64,000 bases of DNA from an uncultured Prevotellaceae bacterium (lineage in GTDB: Bacteria > Bacteroidota > Bacteroidia > Bacteroidales > Bacteroidaceae): assembly GCA_900316265.1 (NCBI GenBank), contig ONCH01000004.1, positions 62,001 through 126,000 on the forward strand, given 5' to 3'. Shown piece by piece: positions 6,842-15,893 of the stretch. Each line of letters begins with the position of its first letter. Within the stretch, counting starts at the first letter, position 1. The notes beneath the pieces were generated by a model that saw nothing but the letters and a program-made list of their open reading frames with translations, ran no database searches and was not told where the DNA came from. A program made the translations under genes and the position numbers.

Positions 6842-8347
6842 TTAACGTTTGCTCCTTGGGGCGACGGCCTTCTTCAGGCTCACCCATGGTGCAGTCGATG
6901 GGAATCCGATAGGATGTGCCCGTTCTACCAGCAACTGCTCAGGCAGCTTGTTAAGCTGGCCTTCAGGAGAGGAGGCATCGACATAGACAGTACCCGCATT
7001 CCTGGTTTTGATGGCTACGACGTAATTTGTCAGTTTGCTGATAGTCGGGAAATTGATGGGCAGTGCACCCAGGTTGCGCTGACGCATCACAGTGGGTGTT
7101 ACCTTCAGACCGGCATCACGCAGCGTCTGCATCAGCAGCATATTGACATCGGCACTGTTGCCTTCACCCTGTAAGAGGGTTTCTTGGGTATCTCTTGCCC
7201 ACATCGCATACTTGCCATTCCAATTGACGCGGGAGAATACTAGGCGGCAAACCGCTGCCGCACGATCTTGTTCATCGGCAATAGTCTGAATATTCTCGGC
7301 CTGCAGCTCCTCACGTAGCGGGCTATAGTCTTCCATCATCTTACCCAGATTATCGTCCCCCATCAGAACCTGGTCTACGTGTTCCCATGTGTTTGCATAG
7401 TCTGCAGGCGGTGTACTGCGCAGGCCGAAACTGCCGAGTTCGGCGGTAACAACCGTGTAGTAGTCTGCTAAGCATACATTGGGGTCACTGGGGGCTCCCT
7501 TCAGGTTCTGTCCTGTAAAGGTATAGCGATAAGCCATCACATTCGTGGGTGCTGCCAGCGGGTCGCTCACCAATTTGTATATCATGGTGGCAGACTCCTG
7601 CTTGCCGATAAGCTGCTGACTGCCACGCTGTTCGAAATTGAACAGGAGGTGACGCGGAATGGTTATATCAAGGCGGGCATAGGCGACGGGAATCTCCCAC
7701 TGTGCCTGCCAGTCGTGCAAGCGATAGAACAGCTCACTATGGCGGGTGTACTCATATTCAATGACCGTTCCCTGACGGACGTCAGGTATAGTGAATCGGG
7801 CCTGCCATGTTTCATCATCCACCTGTTCCTGAGCGACATCGCCCTTGAACTTTGACTTCGTCGTCTTACTGCCATCCATATTGTATGCGGTGGCCTTGAC
7901 GTCCTCAATACTCTCGTGAATATAGTTGGTGGCTATATTGGTGGAGAGGGATCTGGATGCACCTTCGTCATAAGAGACGGCACCATTGAGGTCAACATGC
8001 TGTGGACGCAATGCCATCCGTGATGTGTATAGCTTATCCTTGTCTTGTGGAACGACATAGTAAGGAATGGTGACCTGCGCATACTTGACACCTTCTGGCT
8101 TCAGAATCTTAATACGTATTTTCTCGTGATAGTCAACGAGATAGCCGTCTGTCTGAAAGCTATATTCGACATCCGTCAATCGGCACAACACCACTGCCGC
8201 AGCATCAGGCTCCGGCGCATAGACTGTCATGGTCAGCTCTTCTTTAGTGGGCTTTCCAAACTTGGTGTTGACGGCGTCCTTAGCCACTGCCGACAGACAG
8301 CAGAATACCACAAGTGATAGTGCGGCAAGAATTCTATTATTCTTCAC
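6842..8347 (-). CDS. DUF3857 protein with transglutaminase-like fold lacking the catalytic Cys
   Basis: This 501-aa secreted protein has a signal peptide over residues 1-22 (cleavage near AVA-KDA), a DUF3857 beta domain at about 45-270, and a transglutaminase-like domain at about 330-470. Where active members have a Gly-x-Cys nucleophile, this one reads QGEGNSADVNMLL, and no His is visible in the following LTNYVVAIKT strand. It is therefore probably a binding fold rather than an enzyme. It stops at residue 501, shortly after DASSPEGQLNKLPEQL, without the further C-terminal domain that I recall in longer relatives. It is 6 bp downstream of the flotillin gene and presumably cotranscribed. Confidence 0.75.
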   Translation of the reverse strand: MKNNRILAALSLVVFCCLSAVAKDAVNTKFGKPTKEELTMTVYAPEPDAAAVVLCRLTDVEYSFQTDGYLVDYHEKIRIKILKPEGVKYAQVTIPYYVVPQDKDKLYTSRMALRPQHVDLNGAVSYDEGASRSLSTNIATNYIHESIEDVKATAYNMDGSKTTKSKFKGDVAQEQVDDETWQARFTIPDVRQGTVIEYEYTRHSELFYRLHDWQAQWEIPVAYARLDITIPRHLLFNFEQRGSQQLIGKQESATMIYKLVSDPLAAPTNVMAYRYTFTGQNLKGAPSDPNVCLADYYTVVTAELGSFGLRSTPPADYANTWEHVDQVLMGDDNLGKMMEDYSPLREELQAENIQTIADEQDRAAAVCRLVFSRVNWNGKYAMWARDTQETLLQGEGNSADVNMLLMQTLRDAGLKVTPTVMRQRNLGALPINFPTISKLTNYVVAIKTRNAGTVYVDASSPEGQLNKLPEQLLVERAHPIGFPSTAPWVSLKKAVAPRSKR

Positions 8348-8353
8348 TGTTTT

Positions 8354-9859
8354 TTATTTCTTGTTAGTTCCTTTTCCAGTCATGTTATCCACGGCATCGC
8401 GGGCCTCGTCATTGAGGTTGATGTTGCGGTTCACCTTAGCCTCGATGGTTCCAGCGCGCATAATATCAGCCATATCGACACCTGTGGCAGACTTCAGTAC
8501 ATCGAAAGCCTGTTTAATAGCAACGGGCACGCCGCCACTCATGGCAGCAACACCAGCACCAGTATCCTGACCACCACTATAGACGTGAACGTCCTTGATG
8601 GCTGAGATAGGCTTGGCGACATTCTCCACAATCTGCGGCAACACCTCAATCATCATCTGTGCCACAGCAGCGTTATTGTACTTCTTATAAGCCTCGGCCT
8701 TCTTATCCATAGCCTGTGCCTCTGCCTCACCCTTCTTCTGGATGGCATAAGCCTCAGCTTCACCCTTGGCCTTGATACCCATAGCCTCCTGTTCCAAGCG
8801 GTAGCGGACGGCGTCTGACTCGGCATTCTGTGCCAGTGCGCGCTGCTCGGCCTCATACTTCTGAGCCTCAGCGACACGCTTGCGCTGCTCCAGGTCGGCG
8901 GCAGCATTCTTCTCTATCTGGTACTTGTCGGCATCGGCCTTCTTCTCAATCTCAGCAGCCAACTGGTTCTGGCGAATCTCAATCTGCTCCTTCGACAGGA
9001 TCTGCTCGCGCTTCGTCTTCTCAATCTCAGCCTCTACGGTCTTGATATTGATGGTCTTCTGCTGTTCCTGTTGCTGGATGGCATAAGCAGCATCGGCGTC
9101 AGCCTGTGCCGTATCGGCCTGCTGCTTCAGAGCAGCACGCTTCAGCGCCAGCTCGTTGTTCTTGATAGCAATAGCAGTGTCGGCATCCACACGAGCGTCG
9201 TTAGCTTCCTTGTCAGCCTTCGACACCTCAATCTTCACGTCACGCTCAGCAATGGCACGGTTGATGCTGGCATCCTTCTTAATCTTAGCAGTATTGTCGG
9301 CACCCAGGTCCTTGATAAGCCCTTCCTTATCGGTGACATTCTGGATATTGCAAGAGATAATCTCGATACCCAGCTTGGCCATGTCGGGCTGTGCCTTCGT
9401 CATTACCTGATCAGAGAAACCGTCACGGTCGGTGTTCAGCGAACGGAGGTCCAGCGTACCAATAATTTCACGCATATTACCCTGCAGCGAGTCCTGTAAC
9501 TGCTCGGCAATCTCACTGGGCATCATGTTCAAGAAGTTCTTGGCAGCCAGACGGGTACCCTCGTTGGTAGGCATCACACGTATCTTAGCAACGGCGTCCA
9601 CATCAACGTTGATGAAGTCGGTAGTGGGCACGCTCTCTTCTGTCTTGATATCTACAGTAATCTGTCCCAGATAGACACGGTCCAGACGCTCGAAAAAGGG
9701 AATGCGAAAGCCACCGGAACCAATGAGTACACGGGGTTCCTTCGACAGACCCGATATGATGAAAGCCGCTGAGGGCGGTGCCTTCACATAAGAGACGAAC
9801 AACAGGATGGCCAAAAACAGAATGGCCACTCCAATGAGAATTAACATGGTAGGTTCCAT
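8354..9859 (-). CDS. Flotillin-like SPFH protein
   Basis: This 501-aa protein has one N-terminal membrane segment (about residues 4-24), an SPFH domain to about residue 200, a long Ala/Glu/Lys/Gln-rich coiled coil at about 200-390 rich in KAEAEA-type repeats, and a variable C-terminal tail. Flotillins form membrane-associated oligomers that organise lipid microdomains. The coiled-coil composition explains the Ala-rich antisense frames here. It is probably the first gene of the cluster running to the PAP2 gene, which would place a membrane-domain organiser with lipid-modifying enzymes. A TACCTTTG element lies at 9897-9904. Confidence 0.9.
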   Translation of the reverse strand: MEPTMLILIGVAILFLAILLFVSYVKAPPSAAFIISGLSKEPRVLIGSGGFRIPFFERLDRVYLGQITVDIKTEESVPTTDFINVDVDAVAKIRVMPTNEGTRLAAKNFLNMMPSEIAEQLQDSLQGNMREIIGTLDLRSLNTDRDGFSDQVMTKAQPDMAKLGIEIISCNIQNVTDKEGLIKDLGADNTAKIKKDASINRAIAERDVKIEVSKADKEANDARVDADTAIAIKNNELALKRAALKQQADTAQADADAAYAIQQQEQQKTINIKTVEAEIEKTKREQILSKEQIEIRQNQLAAEIEKKADADKYQIEKNAAADLEQRKRVAEAQKYEAEQRALAQNAESDAVRYRLEQEAMGIKAKGEAEAYAIQKKGEAEAQAMDKKAEAYKKYNNAAVAQMMIEVLPQIVENVAKPISAIKDVHVYSGGQDTGAGVAAMSGGVPVAIKQAFDVLKSATGVDMADIMRAGTIEAKVNRNINLNDEARDAVDNMTGKGTNKK

Positions 9860-9896
9860 AAGCTATTAATTTGAATAAATTGATAATCTTTGCGTG

Positions 9897-9904
9897 CAAA
9901 GGTA
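9897..9904 (-). promoter_or_regulatory. -7 element of the flotillin cluster
   Basis: TACCTTTG on the minus strand, 37 bp upstream of the start codon. I do not see a clear TTTG at 20 nt. Confidence 0.5.
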
Positions 9905-9999
9905 GTAAAAAAAGTGAAAAGTGAAGAGTGAAAAGTAAAAAAAATGTTGCCGTCATTTCTTTTTTAATGATTAATGATTAATGTTTAATGTTTTTTTCG

Positions 10000-10007
10000 T
10001 AACTTTG
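10000..10007 (+). promoter_or_regulatory. -7 element of rnr
   Basis: TAACTTTG, 28 bp before the rnr ATG. It is divergent from the flotillin promoter, with AATGATTAATG-type repeats in between. The -33 element is not clear. Confidence 0.5.
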
Positions 10008-10035
10008 CTGTCAGAAACTATTAAATATCGATACT

Positions 10036-12192
10036 ATGAGCAAGAAGAAAGGTGGAAAACGGCTGAATAAGAAACAGATAGCAGAAATGCTGCAGACGCT
10101 GTTCCAGCAGAATCCCAACGAGACGTTCTCCTTTAAGCAGATTTTCAAGACGCTGAAGTTGGACACGCATCCTACCAAGATGCTGGCCATCGACCTGATG
10201 GAGGAGATGGCATGGGACGACTATCTGTCGAAGGTGAGCGACAACTCCTATCGACTGAACCTGAAGACGCAGGTGCAGGAGGGAACCTTCATCCGCAAAG
10301 CTAACGGCAAGAACTCCTTCCAGCCCGACGATGGCGGCACACCCGTGTTTGTCAGTGAGCGCAACTCACTATTTGCCATGAATGGCGACCGTGTGAAGGT
10401 GACTTATATGGCTCGTCGTGAGAAGCATATCAAGGAGGCGATGGTTGTCGAGATTCTCAGCCACAAGCGCGACCAGGCTGTCGGCAAGCTGAAGGTGGAG
10501 AAGGACTATGCCTTCCTCGTTACCGAGGGTAACATCTTCGTGCACGATATCCTTATTCCCAAGAAGAAACTGAAGGGTGGTAAGACGGGCGACAAGGCTG
10601 TCGTCAAGATTACGCAGTGGCCCTCAAAGGAGTCGAAGAACATTGTCGGTGAGGTCATCGACGTGCTGGGCAAAGAGGGCGACAACAATGTAGAGATGCA
10701 CGCCATCCTTGCACAATATGGTCTGCCTTACCACTATCCCAAGCATGTCGAGGAGGCCGCCGAGAAGATTGAGCCGGGCATTACTCCTGAGGAGATAGCG
10801 CGCCGTGAGGACTTCCGCGAGGTCTTCACTTGCACCATCGACCCCAAGGACGCCAAGGACTTCGACGATGCGTTGAGCATTCGTCAGAAGGGCAAGAACT
10901 GGGAAGTTGGCGTCCACATCGCTGATGTCAGCCATTATGTCAAAGAAGGTTCCGTCATCGACAAGGAGGCCGTGAAGCGTGCCACCAGCGTCTATCTCGT
11001 GGACCGTACTATCCCGATGTTGCCCGAGCGCCTGTGTAACTTCATCTGCTCACTGCGCCCTGACGAAGAGAAACTCTGCTACAGCGTCATTTTCGTGTTA
11101 GACGAAGATGCCAACGTTAAGGACTACCACATTGCACATACAGTCATCAAGAGTAATAGAAGGTACGCGTACGAAGAGGTGCAGGAAATCCTGATGGGCA
11201 AGGATGGCGACAATGCTGAGGAACTGCGCACCTTAGACAAGTTGGCGAAATGCCTTCGAGAGCGCCGCTTCAAGGGCGGTGCCGTGAAGTTCGACCGTGA
11301 GGAGCTGCACTTTGATATTGACGAGACTGGCAAGCCCACCCGCGCTTACTTCAAGAAGAGCAATGACGCCACCCAACTCATCGAGGAGTTCATGCTGCTG
11401 GCTAATAAATACGTGGCTGAGAGCATCGGTAAGGCAAAGAAGCCAAAGGCAAATGGAGAACAGTCAAAGGCAAAGACCTTCGTTTACCGTATCCACGACC
11501 AGCCAGACCCCACCAAGCTGGAAGCCTTGCGCGAGTTTGTGGTGAAGTTTGGCTACAAAATGAAGACGGCTGGTACTAAGGGTGCCATCTCAAAATCGCT
11601 GAATGCACTGATGGACGGCTGCCAGGGTAAGAAGGAGCAGAAACTCATCGAGACCGTTGCCCTGCGCGCCATGATGAAAGCCAAGTACTCTACGCACAAC
11701 ATCGGTCACTACGGTCTGGCATTCGAGTACTATACGCACTTCACATCGCCCATCCGCCGTTATCCCGACACCATGGTGCACCGTCTGCTGACGAAATACC
11801 TGGATGGCGGACGCTCGGCAAATCAGGAGAAGTACGAAGAACTCTGCGAGCACTGCTCCGACATGGAACAGACCGCCCAGCAGGCTGAGCGCGACAGCAT
11901 CAAGTACAAGATGGTGGAGTTCATGGCCGACAAGATAGGCAACGAGTACGACGCCCACATCTCCGGCATCCAGTCGTATGGCATCTACTGCGAGATTGAC
12001 GAGAACCACTGCGAAGGCATGGTATCTATGCACGACCTCGACGATGACTACTACGACTTCGACGAGCGCAACTACTGTCTGGTGGGCCGACGCCATCATA
12101 ACAAATACCAGTTGGGCGACCCCATCCGCATCAAAGTGGCTCGCACCAATCTGGAGAAGCGTCAGCTCGACTTTGTCTTGGCAGACAAATAA
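10036..12192 (+). CDS. rnr: Ribonuclease R
   Basis: This 718-aa protein has an N-terminal winged-helix part, cold-shock domains at about 85-235, an RNB catalytic domain at about 260-600, and a C-terminal S1 domain at about 635-718. The catalytic acidic cluster is visible in TIDPKDAKDFDDALS, and the RNB signature in HFTSPIRRYPDTMVHR. RNase R degrades structured RNA 3' to 5' in the cytoplasm. A Lys-rich insert near residues 465-480 is encoded by GGCAAA-type repeats and looks like a slippage product. The SIMPL gene follows 45 bp downstream, after a CCCATTA repeat. Confidence 0.95.
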   Translation: MSKKKGGKRLNKKQIAEMLQTLFQQNPNETFSFKQIFKTLKLDTHPTKMLAIDLMEEMAWDDYLSKVSDNSYRLNLKTQVQEGTFIRKANGKNSFQPDDGGTPVFVSERNSLFAMNGDRVKVTYMARREKHIKEAMVVEILSHKRDQAVGKLKVEKDYAFLVTEGNIFVHDILIPKKKLKGGKTGDKAVVKITQWPSKESKNIVGEVIDVLGKEGDNNVEMHAILAQYGLPYHYPKHVEEAAEKIEPGITPEEIARREDFREVFTCTIDPKDAKDFDDALSIRQKGKNWEVGVHIADVSHYVKEGSVIDKEAVKRATSVYLVDRTIPMLPERLCNFICSLRPDEEKLCYSVIFVLDEDANVKDYHIAHTVIKSNRRYAYEEVQEILMGKDGDNAEELRTLDKLAKCLRERRFKGGAVKFDREELHFDIDETGKPTRAYFKKSNDATQLIEEFMLLANKYVAESIGKAKKPKANGEQSKAKTFVYRIHDQPDPTKLEALREFVVKFGYKMKTAGTKGAISKSLNALMDGCQGKKEQKLIETVALRAMMKAKYSTHNIGHYGLAFEYYTHFTSPIRRYPDTMVHRLLTKYLDGGRSANQEKYEELCEHCSDMEQTAQQAERDSIKYKMVEFMADKIGNEYDAHISGIQSYGIYCEIDENHCEGMVSMHDLDDDYYDFDERNYCLVGRRHHNKYQLGDPIRIKVARTNLEKRQLDFVLADK

Positions 12193-12237
12193 CCCATTAG
12201 ACCCATTAACCCCATATAATTTATTAATAAGGTACGC

Positions 12238-12933
12238 ATGAAAGAAAACAATCGCATCATGGCCGCAGCCATCATCGCTGTAGGCATCATCTGCTTGGGA
12301 TGGTATCTCAAGGCAGGTATTGACAACTTTGCCAACAAAGACCGTCATGTAACAGTCAAGGGACTGGCTGAACGCGAGGTGCCAGCCGACAAAGTGACGT
12401 GGAGCATTGGTACGAAGGTGACAGGTAACGACCTGCCGATGCTTTACGAGAACATCAACCTGCAGACGCAGAAGATTAAGCAGTTCCTGCTGAAGTACGG
12501 ACTGCCAGAGAAGGAGATTACCGTTAATCCTCCCTCCATCACCGATTTGGAGGCACGCGAGTGGGGCGACAACCAGAAAGCATTCCGCTACATCGTCAAC
12601 ACCACGATTACGGTGGCTACCAGCAAGGTGGCAGAGGTCAACAAGGCCATCTCCAGTCAGGCCGAGCTCCTGAAGCAGGGCGTGGCGCTGGGCGAGAACT
12701 TCCCACAGTACGAATATGCGTCGTTCCAGCAGATGAAACCGGAGATGATGGCCGAGGCTATCAAGAACGCTCAGAAGACTGCTGCCCAGTTTGCAGAGGC
12801 CAGCGAGTGTGACCTCGGCAAAATCGTCACTGCTGACCAAGGACAGTTTTCCATCGACAACCGCGACGATAACACACCGTATATAAAAAAGTTACGCGTA
12901 GTTACTACAGTAACTTATTCACTGAAAGATTAA
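12238..12933 (+). CDS. SIMPL domain (DUF541) protein
   Basis: This 231-aa protein has a single N-terminal membrane helix (about residues 8-25) followed by the SIMPL fold. Landmarks are [18 protein letters not shown], the segment [20 protein letters not shown], and a C-terminal beta strand VVTTVTYSL. Family members are periplasmic or membrane-anchored, often hexadecameric proteins of unclear biochemical role. It is cotranscribed or adjacent to rnr. No regulatory site of its own was seen. Confidence 0.85.
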   Translation: MKENNRIMAAAIIAVGIICLGWYLKAGIDNFANKDRHVTVKGLAEREVPADKVTWSIGTKVTGNDLPMLYENINLQTQKIKQFLLKYGLPEKEITVNPPSITDLEAREWGDNQKAFRYIVNTTITVATSKVAEVNKAISSQAELLKQGVALGENFPQYEYASFQQMKPEMMAEAIKNAQKTAAQFAEASECDLGKIVTADQGQFSIDNRDDNTPYIKKLRVVTTVTYSLKD

Positions 12934-13017
12934 ATGGCTGTCGACAGAATCTTGTCTGTTAACGATTTTTTGCAAATATTTCTCTCCAAAATGTGCTTAT
13001 AATTTAGTTATATTTTG

Positions 13018-13066
13018 TATCTTTGCACTCGCTAAGAGTTTCCCGAAATGGGAAACTTTTTGCGAG
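13018..13066 (+). promoter_or_regulatory. nrdD promoter -7 element and 5'-terminal hairpin
   Basis: TATCTTTG lies at 13018-13025. Directly after it, 13028-13066 folds into a long hairpin: CTCGC pairs with GCGAG outside, AGTTTCCC with GGGAAACT inside, with one U-U mismatch between. Transcription should start within or just at the base of this hairpin, so the mRNA would begin with a near-continuous 17-position stem. The T-run lies inside the stem. The leader to the ATG is about 115 nt. Confidence 0.55.
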
Positions 13067-13147
13067 ACAAAAATGAAAAAGTTGTCCAAAACGGATAATT
13101 TCTTATTGCAAAGAGAAAGCAATAACTAAAGAATATACACATAAACA

Positions 13148-15218
13148 ATGGAGATTAAGAATTTTACCATTACCAAACGCGACGGTTCAAAAGACTCGTT
13201 TTCGTTAGACAAAATCATGAACGCCATCGTCAAGGCGTTCGAGAGTGTGAATGTTCCTTCTGACCTGGGAACCATCTCAAAGATTATCAGTCACCTGGAT
13301 ATCAAGGACGATATCACGGTGGAGGATATCCAGAACCAGGTAGAGGAGGCGCTGATGCGTGAAGGCTTCTACAAGGTAGCCAAGTCATTCATGCTTTATC
13401 GCCAGCAGCACACCGAGGATCGTGAGACGTTGGCTAAGCTGCAGTTCCTGTCCGACTATATGGAGTCGGCTAATGCCGCTACCAGTTCGAAGTTTGATGC
13501 CAACGCCAATGTGGAGCACAAGAACATTGCCACGCTGATTGGCGAGCTGCCCAAGTCAAACTTCATCCGTCTGAACCGTCGTCTGCTTACTGAGCGCATC
13601 AAGAAGATGTATGACAAGGAGCTGGCCGACAAGTATATCGACCTGCTGACTCACCACTTTATATATAAGAATGACGAGACCTCGCTGGCCAACTACTGTG
13701 CTTCTATCACCATGTACCCATGGTTGATCGGTGGTACGACGGCCATTGGTGGCAACTCTACGGCTCCTACCAACCTGAAGTCGTTTGCCGGTGGTTTCAT
13801 CAACATGGTGTTCATGGTCAGCTCGATGCTCGCTGGTGCTTGCGCTACGCCTGAGTTCCTGATGTATATGAACTACTTCATTGGTAATGAGTACGGCAAG
13901 GACTACTGGCAGCATCCCGACCAGCAGGCCGACCTCTCCTTGAAGAAACGTAGCATCGACAAGGTTATCACCGACTACTTCGAGCAGATTGTCTACTCCT
14001 TGAACCAGCCCACAGGTGCCCGCAACTACCAGGCTGTCTTCTGGAATGTGGCCTACTACGATCGCTACTATTTCGAGTCTATTTTCGGCGAGTTCTACTT
14101 CCCCGATGGCAGCAAGCCCGACTGGGACGGTCTCTCTTGGTTGCAGAAGCGCTTCATGAAGTGGTTCAACCAGGAGCGTACCAAGACCCTGCTGACCTTC
14201 CCCGTAGAGACCATGGCGCTGCTCGTCGACGAGAATGGCGAGCCCAAGGACAAGGAGTGGGGCGAGTTCACTGCTGAGATGTATGCCGAGGGTCACTCGT
14301 TCTTTACCTATATGAGCGACAATGCCGACTCACTCAGTTCTTGCTGCCGTCTGCGTAACGAGATTACTGACAATGGTTTCTCTTATACCTTGGGTGCTGG
14401 CGGTGTGTCTACCGGTTCGAAGTCAGTGCTCACCATCAACCTCAACCGTTGCGTGCAGTATGCCGTCAACCACAAGATGGACTATCTGGAGTACCTCGGT
14501 CAGGTCATCGACCTCTGCCACAAGGTACAGCTCGCCTACAACGAGAACCTCAAGGACCTGCAGGCTCACGGCATGCTGCCCCTGTTCGATGCAGGCTACA
14601 TCAACATCGCACGCCAGTACCTCACCATCGGTATCAATGGTCTCGTAGAGGCTGCCGAGTTCATGGGACTGAAGATTACACCCAACGACGACTATAAGAA
14701 GTTTGTTCAGAGCATCCTCGGACTCATCGAAAAGTACAACAAGCAGTACCGCACCAAGGATGTCATGTTCAACTGCGAGATGATTCCTGCCGAGAACGTC
14801 GGTGTGAAGCATGCCAAGTGGGATCGTGAGGACGGCTACTTCGTACCACGTCGTTGAGGACGACTCGCTGAGCGTCATCGACAAGTTCAAGTTGCACGGT
14901 GCACCTTATATCGAGCACCTCACTGGTGGCTCTGCCCTGCACATGAACCTCGACGAGCACCTGTCTAAGGAGCAGTATCTGCACCTGTTGAAGGTGGCTG
15001 CCAAGGAGGGCTGTAACTACTTCACGTTCAACATCCCCAATACGGTATGTAACGACTGTGGCCATATTGATAAGCGCTACCTCAAGGAGTGCCCGCACTG
15101 CCATTCGAAGAATGTGGACTACATGACCCGCATCATTGGCTATCTGAAGCGCGTTTCTAACTTCTCGCAGGCTCGCCAGGAGGAGGCATCACGCCGCTAC
15201 TATGCACACGCAGAATAA
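13148..15218 (+). pseudogene. nrdD: Anaerobic ribonucleoside-triphosphate reductase, frameshifted
   Basis: The first frame (13148-14857, 569 aa) has the N-terminal ATP-cone (KRDGSKDSFSLDKIM), the glycyl-radical barrel and the active-site Cys pair in LSSCCRLRNE, but stops after GYFVPRR. The rest of the enzyme continues in the next frame from about 14846 to 15218: VVEDDSLSVIDKFKLHG, the Zn site CNDCG...CPHC, the radical Gly in TRIIGYLKR, and the true C-terminus. From memory of the family, about nine residues belong between FVPR and VVEDD, so the defect fits a 26-bp deletion. NrdD makes dNTPs without oxygen and needs NrdG, encoded next. As read it should be inactive, because radical Gly and Zn site are lost from the first product. 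An assembly error is a real alternative. Confidence 0.8.
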
Positions 15219-15220
15219 TA

Positions 15221-15282
15221 TTTAGCAGCGGACTACAGGACTCACCACAGAACACACAAGGTTCTGTAGTCCGCTGTAAATA
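15221..15282 (+). promoter_or_regulatory. Large hairpin between nrdD and nrdG
   Basis: CAGCGGACTACAG (15227-15239) pairs perfectly with CTGTAGTCCGCTG (15265-15277). ATTTA and TAAAT extend the stem to about 18 bp with one bulged G. A competing inner hairpin, CAGAAC with GTTCTG, shares part of the 3' arm. No T-run follows, so this is an mRNA processing or stability element rather than a terminator. Confidence 0.6.
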
Positions 15283-15290
15283 AAAGGAAT

Positions 15291-15773
15291 ATGCTTAAAT
15301 ACGTAAACACAGGAATTGTTTTTCAGGAGATACCCGATGAGGTAACCTTAGCCATCAATATCTCCAACTGTCCATGTCACTGCCCAGGATGCCACAGCCA
15401 CTATCTCTGGGACGACATAGGCATGCCGTTGGATACCGATGCCATTGATGCCTTCATCGAGCGTTACGGCGACGACATCACTTGCCTGTCCTTCATGGGC
15501 GGTGATGCCGACCCCGTAGGCGTCAACCAGCTCGCACAGTATATCCACGAGACCTATCCACAGTTCAAGGTAGCGTGGTACAGTGGCCGCCTCCGCGTGT
15601 CGTCAGCCGTCAACAAGGCCGACTTCGACTACCTGAAGGTAGGCCCCTACATCCAGCACCTTGGCTCCTTGAAGTCGCCCACCACCAACCAGCGCCTCTA
15701 CCGCCAGCGCGAGGACGGCTCCTTCGAGGACATCACCTACCGCTTCTGGCGCCAGCGCGACATCGCCATCTGA
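15291..15773 (+). CDS. nrdG: Anaerobic RNR activating enzyme
   Basis: This 160-aa radical-SAM protein has the [4Fe-4S] motif in NCPCHCPGCHSHYLW (CxxxCxxC) near residue 25 and the later MGGDADP (GGE-like) segment that binds S-adenosylmethionine. NrdG reductively cleaves SAM to place the glycyl radical on NrdD. It lies 72 bp after the nrdD stop, separated by a large hairpin, and has an AAAGGA-type ribosome site. Its intact state argues that the nrdD lesion upstream is recent or artefactual. Confidence 0.95.
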   Translation: MLKYVNTGIVFQEIPDEVTLAINISNCPCHCPGCHSHYLWDDIGMPLDTDAIDAFIERYGDDITCLSFMGGDADPVGVNQLAQYIHETYPQFKVAWYSGRLRVSSAVNKADFDYLKVGPYIQHLGSLKSPTTNQRLYRQREDGSFEDITYRFWRQRDIAI

Positions 15774-15804
15774 TGCGCCCGGCTCAATTTATACAGCTAT
15801 TTAG

Positions 15805-15880
15805 GGGTCGTTATTAGGCTGATTAGCATCTGTATTAGCCTATCTAGGAACCGTATTAGGCTTATTTCTGGACTTATTCA
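15805..15880 (+). repeat. Degenerate 21-22 bp tandem repeat
   Basis: Three units beginning GTTATTAGGCT, GTATTAGCCTA and GTATTAGGCTT follow each other with a period of 21-22 bp in the gap between the convergent nrdG and TPR-lipoprotein genes. AGGCT and AGCCT of neighbouring units can pair, so it may also work as a weak terminator. Confidence 0.5.
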
Positions 15881-15893
15881 TAATGATCTTAAA

